From contig WTGN01000073.1 in the NCBI GenBank assembly GCA_011523545.1, positions 1 through 37,802 of the forward strand: DNA of 37,802 bases, in the 5' to 3' direction. A program made the position numbers and the translations under genes. Each line of letters starts with the position of its first letter. The first letter of the stretch is position 1. The stretch comes from Chloroflexota bacterium. Its GTDB lineage: Bacteria; Chloroflexota; Anaerolineae; Aggregatilineales; Phototrophicaceae. The notes below the pieces were generated by a model, which saw nothing but the letters and a program-made list of their open reading frames with translations, did not search any database and was not told where the DNA came from. This document shows, in pieces, positions 17,305 to 24,287 of this stretch.

Positions 17305-18462
17305 CTATTCAGTGGCAGCGAATCCGACGTCTCTCAATTGATAGTACGGTTTATCATTCTTGGACGTAAGGTCATTCAAGTTAAATCTGCCCGTGATGAC
17401 AGATGACTGGCCGTGAATAGGGAAGTTTCTCGCATAACCGCCATGTTCCAAGCGAGCCATTATGCGATCTTCTATACCAGTTTCATCGTTTACATACCAA
17501 GCATAGTGATCTCTCACGTTAATAACTAGCGCGACTTCAACGTCTTCCGTTTCTTCATCCAGTACGACGGCAACGCGAGGTGAATAATGGAACTTGTTGA
17601 CGGCAAGATACCAATCAAATGTGTCTTGCGGTATTCCGTCGGGGGCTCTTCCTAGTCGAAGGTCTTTGAACATGTCGTAGCCATAAGGCAATGAAACATC
17701 AGCACCATAGATATTATCTTGCGTTTTCGTGCCCTTGCCAACTTGCTTCCAACTATGATCGAAGACCGAAACAGTATACCTTTCGGACTGGTACGCTATG
17801 AATTCGTTATCTCTGTCCTTTGGATTGCTTGTCGGCGGAGGACTCTTGCCGAGGTTAAATCCAATAGTGTCCACTATGTGCTGTTGAAATCCCGGCACGT
17901 CATTTATCATTTCATCCACATCTAATTCGACTAGTTCACCGGAACCGCCCAGCCAGTGAAGTAGCATCTTGCCCGCATTGTATAAATTGTTAGATTGGGC
18001 AGATTCGGCGGAATTGCCTATATACCACGCTATTAGCGGCGAAAACGGACTAAAGTCATTCGTATCCCATGGACGGGCAAAGTCTTGATCAATCTCTGGG
18101 CCAGCAGGTAGATCCATACTCGGCTGCATTACGTAATCTGATGCTCTTGGAACTGCCTCCCCCTGCTCCATCACCATCTCCGGCGGATCCCCAATCTCCC
18201 GAAGCGTCTGCGCCAGGTACGCTACATCTGCCGCCAGCGTCTCCAGCGGGTCGACCGGCGCCACATATTCGGGGTTGCGCGTGGGTTCAAGCGGGATCAT
18301 TTCCTCGCCGACGCGCGCGTAGCTATGCTGCGTGCCATCCGGATTGGTGACTAGTAGGATTTCCGCGTCCAGCCAGTCGGCCGCGTCCAGGTCAGCGAGG
18401 GGGGCGGGCGTTTTGTTCGGATGGTTGAGAATATAATGCGGGTGAGGAAGAGGGAGACTCAT
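17305..18462 (-). CDS. Orphan toxin cassette: partial JAB/linker plus second C-terminal toxin domain
   Basis: The 385-aa frame begins inside the JAB-type domain (YILNHPNKTPAPLADLDAADW, with the first catalytic His and the Ser position lost). It continues through the shared linker to residue 98 (DPPEMVM) and then carries a unique 287-residue tip. The tip includes a GKMLLHWLGGSGELVELD segment and a beta-rich end with AVNKFHYS, VRDHYAWYV, RLEHGGYARNF. This resembles, from memory, a YDRYNWD-like domain found at the ends of secreted effector-like proteins. There is no Shine-Dalgarno site before ATG 18462, so it is probably a silent donor cassette unless read as part of the operon mRNA. Similar orphan tips are known from Rhs and CDI loci. 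Confidence 0.65.
   Translation of the reverse strand: MSLPLPHPHYILNHPNKTPAPLADLDAADWLDAEILLVTNPDGTQHSYARVGEEMIPLEPTRNPEYVAPVDPLETLAADVAYLAQTLREIGDPPEMVMEQGEAVPRASDYVMQPSMDLPAGPEIDQDFARPWDTNDFSPFSPLIAWYIGNSAESAQSNNLYNAGKMLLHWLGGSGELVELDVDEMINDVPGFQQHIVDTIGFNLGKSPPPTSNPKDRDNEFIAYQSERYTVSVFDHSWKQVGKGTKTQDNIYGADVSLPYGYDMFKDLRLGRAPDGIPQDTFDWYLAVNKFHYSPRVAVVLDEETEDVEVALVINVRDHYAWYVNDETGIEDRIMARLEHGGYARNFPIHGQSSVITGRFNLNDLTSKNDKPYYQLRDVGFAATE
18169..18301. repeat. 133-bp perfect direct repeat (copy 1), toxin linker
   Basis: Every base of 18169-18301 is identical to 19973-20105. It encodes residues 54-98 of the orphan cassette. Identity stops abruptly at 18168, exactly where the toxin tip begins. 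Beyond 18301 similarity continues at a lower level through the rest of the JAB fragment. Confidence 0.9.
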
Positions 18463-18565
18463 TTGCCGATTGGCGATTCTCGCGCGCGTAGCGATGCAGC
18501 GTGCCGTCCGGATTGGCGACTAGCAGGATTTCCGCGTCCAGCCAACTGGCCGCGTTCGTGTATGT
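18463..18565 (-). pseudogene. Linker scar behind immunity gene 1
   Basis: Read on the minus strand, about 18562-18484 gives NAASWLDAEILLVANPDG then TLHRYAR, a match to the middle of the shared JAB/linker segment. It has no start, no HHHP motif and no linker end. It breaks off into a short repeat (18462-18490) that abuts the start of the orphan cassette. It is the remains of another cassette. Confidence 0.65.
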
Positions 18566-18609
18566 TTGTCGCTATGCATTGATTTTGTCTTGTTGGCGCG
18601 AGACGGACA

Positions 18610-19131
18610 TTACTTATACTTATCCGGCAGGTATCTATCGCAATCGAGGTATCTCCCGCTGACGCGCCAGGCATCACCATCGCTTACTAGCGAAAAACAG
18701 CGCCGAATATAGTGTCCCGGGTTTCTATCCTGATCAGAGATGATAGGGCGCTCTTCCAACTCGACAACGGCAAACTCCTCAGTCTTGTTGACAACTTTGA
18801 AGTACTCGCCAATGACATAAGGCGGACGGCCACCACCATCACACCGATCCTTGTTGCATGTGTCTAACCACATCTGCATCCCAGGCTCTGTCTCTACATA
18901 TTCCAAAAATCTGGTATCTCCCTTGAGCTCCGTCAAACCGGTACCGAAATAGTACGTCTCCAGAACTGATCGGAGTTCGAGTTCTTCGAAAGACGGCCCG
19001 ATCTTTAAATTGTCAGAAAATATCAGTGACGACGCGACAACAAAGCCTATAATTACGCCTAAAGATACCAGACAGCTAGGGCTAAACCTACTTGCCTTAC
19101 GTGCCTCCTTGGATTTCCGTTCTTCTCGCAT
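18610..19131 (-). CDS. Membrane-anchored candidate immunity protein 1
   Basis: The 173-aa product has a basic N-terminus, one hydrophobic helix (LVSLGVIIGFVVASSLIF, residues 21-38) and an exported domain of about 130 residues. Patterns such as ELRSVLETYYFG and CFSLVSDGDAWRVSGRYLDCD suggest an NTF2-like fold (inference). ATG 19131 lies 35 nt inside the toxin gene, with GAAGAG upstream, so its translation would be coupled to the toxin's. Outward topology suits neutralising a toxin that attacks the cell wall, which agrees with the lysozyme-like tip of the adjacent toxin. Composition is AT-rich like the toxin tip. Confidence 0.65.
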   Translation of the reverse strand: MREERKSKEARKASRFSPSCLVSLGVIIGFVVASSLIFSDNLKIGPSFEELELRSVLETYYFGTGLTELKGDTRFLEYVETEPGMQMWLDTCNKDRCDGGGRPPYVIGEYFKVVNKTEEFAVVELEERPIISDQDRNPGHYIRRCFSLVSDGDAWRVSGRYLDCDRYLPDKYK

Positions 19132-21160
19132 CCATCAACTCTTCGAAATCCGCAACCCAACGTATTTCTTCTTCTGTCTCTGAAGTAAAGTTGGTAGGAT
19201 TATAATCCTTCTTTGCAGGTATTGCACTGCGGTTGGCGTGGTTGGCGATGAGAAAGCCAATCTGCCGGTCCTCTACATCGTTGCTATCTACTCCGGCAAT
19301 ATCCTTATATTGAGTTGATCGCATCGCTATCGCCACTTCTGCTGCAAGAAGTCCAAGAGTAGGCTCGTATTTTGATTGGATTCCATGCAAGCCGGGTACG
19401 TAAGAGTCAGGAAATCCAATTCTCCAGGCTCCGTGCGGACTCGTCGGTGGAATGACCCGCAAGCTATGTTTTATAGGGGAAAGTTCAGATCCGGCATGCA
19501 TCGTTACATTATGCTCATCCCGCTCAAATGGAACGTCCTCAAATGTCGTGGACAAATCATAGCCCAGTAACGGAACATACACATCCCAATTTTTTGCTTC
19601 TGCATCACTCAGAATACGCTCTACCGCCTTGCTGCTTAAGGCGCCTATTCCAAGCGACGGATCTCCGTCTAGCTTCCATGTACCGATCTCGATGGAATCG
19701 TTGGAAAAGTATGGGATCGCGTTTCCAGTCACTTTCAGATAATCCCAGAAGTGTTGATTTGAAGGATGGCCTGCGAATTCCAAACTGCCGAAACCACGTA
19801 GTTCTCGGTAAATGATCGTGGCGACCATCGCGCTGAAGAAAGACGGATCTTCAACTCCGTACTCCTTGGCAACGTCATCGAGGAAAACGACTGTTGCTGG
19901 ATTCAATAAGAATTCATCCACTAACCTGGAGTCCGTATTGATTGTGATTTCGTCTTCATTTGGCTCTTGCCGCATCACCATCTCCGGCGGATCCCCAATC
20001 TCCCGAAGCGTCTGCGCCAGGTACGCTACATCTGCCGCCAGCGTCTCCAGCGGGTCGACCGGCGCCACATATTCGGGGTTGCGCGTGGGTTCAAGCGGGA
20101 TCATTGCCTCGCCGACGCGCGCGTAGCGGTGCAGCGTGCCATCCGGATTAGTGACAAGCAGGAATTCCGTTTTCAGCCAGTCGGCCGCGTCCAGGTCCGC
20201 CAGGGAAGCTGCGCTGTTGTTCGGATGATGGTGGAGCAAGGCAATATAGCGGTCTTCCACCAGCTTCTTTTGCTCATCCTGCAAGGCGACTGAGTCTTCA
20301 TCGCCATAGCGTACAAACAGAGTTTCGCCCGTTCTCAGGTCAATGGCGATCACTACTTCGCGCTCATCGTTCGTCAGGTCTTTGTGCCAGCGCGTTATCG
20401 TGTCTTCCGCCGCGCCAAATGTCGGGTCTTTGATCGCGTCTTCTACATCGCCGACAGTTAGGTCTTTGATCTTGTTTTCTACATCGCCGAATGCGGGACC
20501 CGAGATGTCAATATCCAATTGCCGCTCCAGCTCCGGTCTGAAGCGCTCGACATACCACTGAATGAATTCCTCGGCCGCCGCATCGGCTTCTTCATCCCAG
20601 GTATAGGTGGCAAAATGTTTGAGATATTCGACCGGGTTATCCAGGTAGTGCAGAATGAACTTTTCATGCCGTAGAGCAATCGCCACATTTCGCACCAGGT
20701 CATATTCTTGCAATGATGAGTAATAGGACAGATCGACCGCATCCATGCTTAGGAAGATATCCTCATAGGACCAGGCCCTTTCCGCGCTGGAAGCGGCCGT
20801 CTCGCTCTCCTGTTCCTCGTCCGGCGAAAAGTCGGGCTTGGATTGCTCTTGGCTATCGGTCGCGCTGTTGCCGCCGCGCCGCTCATCCGGGCGCGCTTGC
20901 TGCTCGCTTGTATCGCGCGGATCGCTTGACGCGGGTTGCGGCGGGCGGCCGCCTGGTCTCACGTCATTCGACGGTCGCGTTGGTGACGTAGAGATTGTTG
21001 GCGCCGGCGGCACAAAAGCGACAACGTCGTTGGGAATCGCTGGCTCCGTGGGCGGCCGACGGGTCTTGATGTAGACCGTGATATAGGTAGGCAAATACGA
21101 TGACGGTTCCGCTTTTGGCTTGCTGCCGCCCGATCCGGGTGTCAGCATTATCTTCGACAT
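19097..21160 (-). CDS. Polymorphic toxin: Pro-rich N-terminus, JAB-like peptidase, linker, lysozyme-like tip
   Basis: The product is 687 aa. GAGGAGGTG lies just upstream of ATG 21160, which fixes the start. Residues about 10-125 are Pro/Ser/Thr-rich without a signal peptide. Residues about 130-260 are mostly helical. About 262-350 resembles a JAB/JAMM metallopeptidase: H310-H-H312-P, S319 and D322 form the metal motif, with Glu266 or 268 as the possible acid. The shared linker ends at residue 396. The tip (397-687) has FFSAMVATIIYREL (Glu453), DPSLGIGALSSKAV (501-514) and GLLAAEVAIAMRST, a pattern like goose-type/SLT lysozymes, suggesting it cuts peptidoglycan. By analogy with other polymorphic toxins the peptidase would release the tip. 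The export route is not visible, and no RHS, DUF4157 or other delivery domain was recognised. Confidence 0.75.
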   Translation of the reverse strand: MSKIMLTPGSGGSKPKAEPSSYLPTYITVYIKTRRPPTEPAIPNDVVAFVPPAPTISTSPTRPSNDVRPGGRPPQPASSDPRDTSEQQARPDERRGGNSATDSQEQSKPDFSPDEEQESETAASSAERAWSYEDIFLSMDAVDLSYYSSLQEYDLVRNVAIALRHEKFILHYLDNPVEYLKHFATYTWDEEADAAAEEFIQWYVERFRPELERQLDIDISGPAFGDVENKIKDLTVGDVEDAIKDPTFGAAEDTITRWHKDLTNDEREVVIAIDLRTGETLFVRYGDEDSVALQDEQKKLVEDRYIALLHHHPNNSAASLADLDAADWLKTEFLLVTNPDGTLHRYARVGEAMIPLEPTRNPEYVAPVDPLETLAADVAYLAQTLREIGDPPEMVMRQEPNEDEITINTDSRLVDEFLLNPATVVFLDDVAKEYGVEDPSFFSAMVATIIYRELRGFGSLEFAGHPSNQHFWDYLKVTGNAIPYFSNDSIEIGTWKLDGDPSLGIGALSSKAVERILSDAEAKNWDVYVPLLGYDLSTTFEDVPFERDEHNVTMHAGSELSPIKHSLRVIPPTSPHGAWRIGFPDSYVPGLHGIQSKYEPTLGLLAAEVAIAMRSTQYKDIAGVDSNDVEDRQIGFLIANHANRSAIPAKKDYNPTNFTSETEEEIRWVADFEELMDARRTEIQGGT
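19973..20105. repeat. 133-bp perfect direct repeat (copy 2), toxin linker
   Basis: This is identical to 18169-18301. In the full-length toxin it encodes residues 352-396, the linker between the JAB-like domain and the tip. A crossover between the copies would swap the lysozyme-like tip for the orphan tip and delete 1804 bp. Confidence 0.9.
20390..20488 (-). repeat. 36-bp tandem repeat inside the toxin gene
   Basis: Units at 20453-20488 and 20417-20452 are similar 36-mers, with a partial third at about 20390-20416. They encode GDVENKIKDLTV, GDVEDAIKDPTF and GAAEDTITR just before the JAB-like domain, a small in-frame amplification that probably sets spacer length. Confidence 0.65.
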
Positions 21161-21279
21161 TCTCCACCTCCTCAATTGCATTCGCATTCGCGCGCGCGCC
21201 CTGTGAATCAGCTCTTGAGGGAGCCGAAACACAGGACACTTCGCAGAGTTGATGTCGATTGGAGAGATCGACATTGTCC

Positions 21280-21307
21280 AGTATAGAACCGATGTTCTAT
21301 TTGTCAA
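21280..21307 (-). promoter_or_regulatory. Near-consensus sigma70 promoter of the toxin operon
   Basis: On the minus strand TTGACA (21307-21302) and TATACT (21285-21280) are separated by 16 nt. This is the best promoter match in the window. Transcription would start near 21273, about 113 nt before the toxin start codon. Confidence 0.7.
21283..21300. promoter_or_regulatory. LexA-type (SOS) operator over the toxin promoter
   Basis: ATAGAAC-CGAT-GTTCTAT is an 18-bp palindrome with perfect 7-bp arms. Its core GAAC-N4-GTTC (21286-21297) is the Gram-positive LexA/DinR box, which I recall also being reported for Dehalococcoides in Chloroflexota. It fills the spacer between -35 and -10, so a bound repressor would block RNA polymerase directly. 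Confidence 0.6.
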
Positions 21308-21411
21308 GTGCCAATTTTCCCGATTTGCGATATCCGATCTTATTCATTCCCATGAATCAACATTTCGCCACGTCGACCTTTGACCCGTCTATCGCCCGCC
21401 GACAGCCTTTT

Positions 21412-21420
21412 TGTTACAAT
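21412..21420 (+). promoter_or_regulatory. Possible extended -10 upstream of xylose isomerase
   Basis: TGTTACAAT is a plausible extended -10 lying 36 nt before the xylA start. No convincing -35 lies at the right distance, so the call is weak. Confidence 0.3.
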
Positions 21421-21455
21421 CTCCGCCAAACTTGACCTGAGCAAAGGACAACCTA

Positions 21456-22622
21456 ATGGCGGATTACACACCACGTCCGGAACACAAATTCACCTTCGGC
21501 TTGTGGACAGTTGGCAATATCGGGCGCGACCCCTTCGGCGACGCCACCCGCGATCCGATATCGGCTGTCGATATCGTGCACATGCTGGCCGAGGTCGGCG
21601 CTTGGGGCGTCAACCTGCACGACAATGACCTCGTGCCCATCGACGCGACGCCAGCCGAGCGCGACCAGATCGTCGCTGATTTCAAGCGGGCGATGGCGGA
21701 AACCGGCATCGTCTGCCCGATGGCGACCACCAATCTCTTCTTCGACCCTGCCTTCAAAGACGGCGCCTTCACCAGCAACGACGCCGCCGTGCGCGCTTAT
21801 GCCCTGCAAAAGACGATGAGCTCGATGGACCTGGGGGCGGAGCTGGGGGCGAAGGTTTACGTTTTCTGGGGCGGGCGCGAGGGCGCCGAATGCGACAGCG
21901 CCAAGAACCCGGCCGACGGCGTCAAGCGCTTTCGCGATGCCATCAACTTCTTATGCGAATACGCCAAAGACAATGATTACGGCTACCGTTTCGCCCTCGA
22001 GCCCAAGCCCAACGAACCGCGCAGCGACATTTACTTCCCCACCGTCGGCAGCATGCTCGGCTTCATCGCCACGCTCGACGACCCCGACATGGTCGGCGTC
22101 AATCCCGAAGTCGCGCACGAGCACATGGCCGGATTGAACTTTCTGCATGCGGTGGCGCAAGCCTGGGAAGCGGGCAAGCTCTTCCACATTGATCTGAATG
22201 ACCAGATGTTCGGCCGCTACGATCAAGACTTCCGCTTCGGCAGCATGATGATCAAACAGAATTTCCACCTTGTGCGCTTCCTCGAGGATGTCGGCTACGA
22301 TGGCAGCCGCCACTTCGACGCCCACGCCTATCGCAGCTCGCAATATGAAGACGTGGTGGAGTTCGCGCGCGGCTGCATGCGCTCTTATCTCGTGTTCAAA
22401 GAAAAGGCGGCGCAATTCAACGCCGATGCCGAGATTCAGGCGCTGCTGGCCGAGATCAACGCCGATGACGGCAGCTTCGCCTATCTCAGCGAGGGTTACA
22501 GCAAGGCCGCCGCCGAGCAGCTCAAAGCGACTGCATTTGACCGCGCCGGCTTGGGCGCGCGCAACCTGCCCTACGAGCGGCTCGACCAGTTGACATTTGA
22601 TGTGCTGCTGGGTGTGCGCTAG
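21456..22622 (+). CDS. xylA: Xylose isomerase
   Basis: The 388-aa TIM-barrel enzyme converts D-xylose to D-xylulose in the cytoplasm. The length and NLHDND motif match the short (Streptomyces-type) group. Catalytic and metal residues are visible: His55 and Asp58 (NLHDND), Glu182 ([10 protein letters not shown]), Glu218 and His221 (NPEVAHEH), Asp246 (HIDLND), Asp256 and Asp258 (YDQDF) and Asp288 (HFDAH). FWGGREGAE lies at 137-145. AAGGACA upstream supports ATG 21456. Xylulokinase follows after a REP-containing gap. Divergent from the toxin operon, with 295 bp between the two starts. Confidence 0.95.
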   Translation: MADYTPRPEHKFTFGLWTVGNIGRDPFGDATRDPISAVDIVHMLAEVGAWGVNLHDNDLVPIDATPAERDQIVADFKRAMAETGIVCPMATTNLFFDPAFKDGAFTSNDAAVRAYALQKTMSSMDLGAELGAKVYVFWGGREGAECDSAKNPADGVKRFRDAINFLCEYAKDNDYGYRFALEPKPNEPRSDIYFPTVGSMLGFIATLDDPDMVGVNPEVAHEHMAGLNFLHAVAQAWEAGKLFHIDLNDQMFGRYDQDFRFGSMMIKQNFHLVRFLEDVGYDGSRHFDAHAYRSSQYEDVVEFARGCMRSYLVFKEKAAQFNADAEIQALLAEINADDGSFAYLSEGYSKAAAEQLKATAFDRAGLGARNLPYERLDQLTFDVLLGVR

Positions 22623-22641
22623 TCCCAGAAACAAGGATGAT

Positions 22642-22715
22642 GTAGGGGCGACCCATTGGGTCGCCCGAATTGTCTAAGAGATGCTGCTGCGGGCGACCTG
22701 ATAGGTCGCCCCTAC
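22642..22715. repeat. Opposed pair of REP-like elements between xylA and xylB
   Basis: GTAGGGGCGACCCATTGGGTCGCCCG at 22642-22667 faces CGGGCGACCTGATAGGTCGCCCCTAC at 22690-22715. Each copy is a hairpin, and the two together are inverted repeats that could fold into a longer stem inside the operon mRNA. Confidence 0.8.
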
Positions 22716-22763
22716 AGTGGTCACATTCTATCGTGCTGCAATGTGAGGAGAATGGAACACACC

Positions 22764-24248
22764 ATGCCACACCTGATGGGACTTGATATCAGCACGACCG
22801 GCGCCAAAGCGCTGATAATCAACGAAACCGGCGCAGTCATCGCGGTCGCCAACAGCCCGCAGCCGATCAGCCAGCCCAAGCCGCTTTGGAGCGAGCAGAA
22901 CCCGGCCGATTGGTGGGATGGCATCAGCGCGAGCATCCGGCGGGCGCTTGACGAGGCCGGCTTGCGCGGCGACGATATCAGCGCCATCGGCCTTACCGGG
23001 CAGATGCACGGTCTCGTCCTGCTGGACGCCGCCGGCGAAGTCCTGCGCCCGTCCATCCTCTGGAACGACCAACGCACGCAGGCGCAATGCGACGCGATGA
23101 CCGAGATCATCGGCGCCGATCGCCTGCTTGAGCTGACCGGCAACCCGGCTGTCACCGGTTTCACCGCGCCCAAGATCCTCTGGGTGCGCGATAATGAGCC
23201 GGAGATCTTCGCGAGAGCGGCGCAGGTTTTGTTGCCCAAAGATTACATCCGCTACAAGTTGACCGATAGCTATGCGACAGATTTAGCTGGCGCGGCCGGC
23301 ACGTCACTGCTCAATGTCGCCGAGCGCGCCTGGTCGGCCGAGGTGCTGGATGCGCTGGAGATACCGGCGGCCTGGATGCCGCCCGTGCATGAAGGCTCAC
23401 AAGTGACATCGACGATCAGCGCGGCTGGCGCGGCCGCTACCGGGCTCAAGCCGGGCACGCCCGTTGTCGGCGGGGGCGGCGATCAAGCGGCCGGCGCGGT
23501 GGGCATGGGTTGCGTCAAGCCGGAGATGATCGGCGTAACCGTCGGCACATCGGGCGTTGTATTCGCGCCACTCAGCCGCTACGCCTACGAACCGGAGGGC
23601 CGCTTGCACGCCTTCTGCCATGCCGTGCCCGAGACCTGGCATTTCATGGGCGTCATGCTCAGCGCCGCCGGCAGCCTGCAGTGGTACAAAGACAGCGTCG
23701 CGCCCGATCTCGATTTTGACAGCTTGTTGGCGGAAGCGGCTGACGTGCCCGCCGGCAGCGAGGGCTTGTTCTTCCTGCCCTATCTCACCGGCGAACGTAC
23801 GCCGCATCCCGATCCACTGGCGCGGGGCGCTTTCATCGGCATGACCACACGGCACAGCCGCGGACACCTGACGCGCGCCGTCCTTGAAGGCGTCGCTTTT
23901 GGCTTGAAAGATTCATTCACGCTGATCGCCCAAGCGGGGTTGCCGGACGAATACGAGGTGCGCATCAGCGGAGGCGGCGCCAAGAGCCCGATTTGGCAGC
24001 AGATCATCGCCGATGTGCTGGGCGCGCCGCTGGTCAACGTCAACACGACCGAGGGCGGCGCTTTCGGCGCGGCGACGCTGGCGTCGGTGGCAGCGGGCAT
24101 TTTCGATGATGCCGCGTCAGCCTGCGCGGCGATGATCCAGACGGGCGAAACTGTCGAGGTTGGCGCTGACGCCGAAGCCTATGCCGAGCGCTACGAGATC
24201 TACCAGTCGCTGTATCCGACGCTGAAGGACACGTTTGCCCGGCTTTGA
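22764..24248 (+). CDS. xylB: Xylulokinase
   Basis: This FGGY-family kinase (494 aa) phosphorylates D-xylulose to xylulose 5-phosphate, the step after XylA. Visible are the ATPase-fold start MGLDISTTGAKALI (Asp8), GLTGQMHG at 76-83, ILWNDQRT at 98-105, the catalytic-region GGGGDQAAGAVG with Asp240, VGTSGVVF, PYLTGERTPH and SGGGAKSPIWQQIIAD. GAGGAG at 22745-22750 lies 13 nt before ATG 22764; ATG 22752 is in frame but too close to it. The longer frame to 22656 is REP sequence. Confidence 0.93.
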   Translation: MPHLMGLDISTTGAKALIINETGAVIAVANSPQPISQPKPLWSEQNPADWWDGISASIRRALDEAGLRGDDISAIGLTGQMHGLVLLDAAGEVLRPSILWNDQRTQAQCDAMTEIIGADRLLELTGNPAVTGFTAPKILWVRDNEPEIFARAAQVLLPKDYIRYKLTDSYATDLAGAAGTSLLNVAERAWSAEVLDALEIPAAWMPPVHEGSQVTSTISAAGAAATGLKPGTPVVGGGGDQAAGAVGMGCVKPEMIGVTVGTSGVVFAPLSRYAYEPEGRLHAFCHAVPETWHFMGVMLSAAGSLQWYKDSVAPDLDFDSLLAEAADVPAGSEGLFFLPYLTGERTPHPDPLARGAFIGMTTRHSRGHLTRAVLEGVAFGLKDSFTLIAQAGLPDEYEVRISGGGAKSPIWQQIIADVLGAPLVNVNTTEGGAFGAATLASVAAGIFDDAASACAAMIQTGETVEVGADAEAYAERYEIYQSLYPTLKDTFARL

Positions 24249-24261
24249 AACGCGGGCTAAG

Positions 24262-24287
24262 CGGGCGACCCAATGGCTCGCCCCTAC
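24262..24287. repeat. REP-like element overlapping a stop codon
   Basis: CGGGCGACCCAATGGCTCGCCCCTAC matches the REP-like family. Its CTA at 24284-24286 is the TAG stop of the minus-strand gene ending there, and it lies between convergent genes, so it may act as a shared terminator. Confidence 0.7.

Noticed and set aside
18281..18300. tRNA T-loop-like GGGTTCAAGC in the toxin linker (also in the second copy near 20085)
   Set aside because: No acceptor, D or anticodon stems fit around it, and it encodes conserved linker residues in frame.
16434..21160. Classical Rhs or CdiA locus
   Set aside because: No RHS/YD repeats, no filamentous haemagglutinin domain and no two-partner secretion gene were seen; only the modular tip logic is shared.
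16434..21160. Prophage or transposon
   Set aside because: No integrase, transposase, structural phage gene or flanking att-like repeat was found around the AT-rich region.
21161..21307. N-terminal extension of the toxin to ATG 21307
   Set aside because: It would begin at the -35 box of the predicted promoter, and the strong GAGGAGGTG site sits just before ATG 21160.
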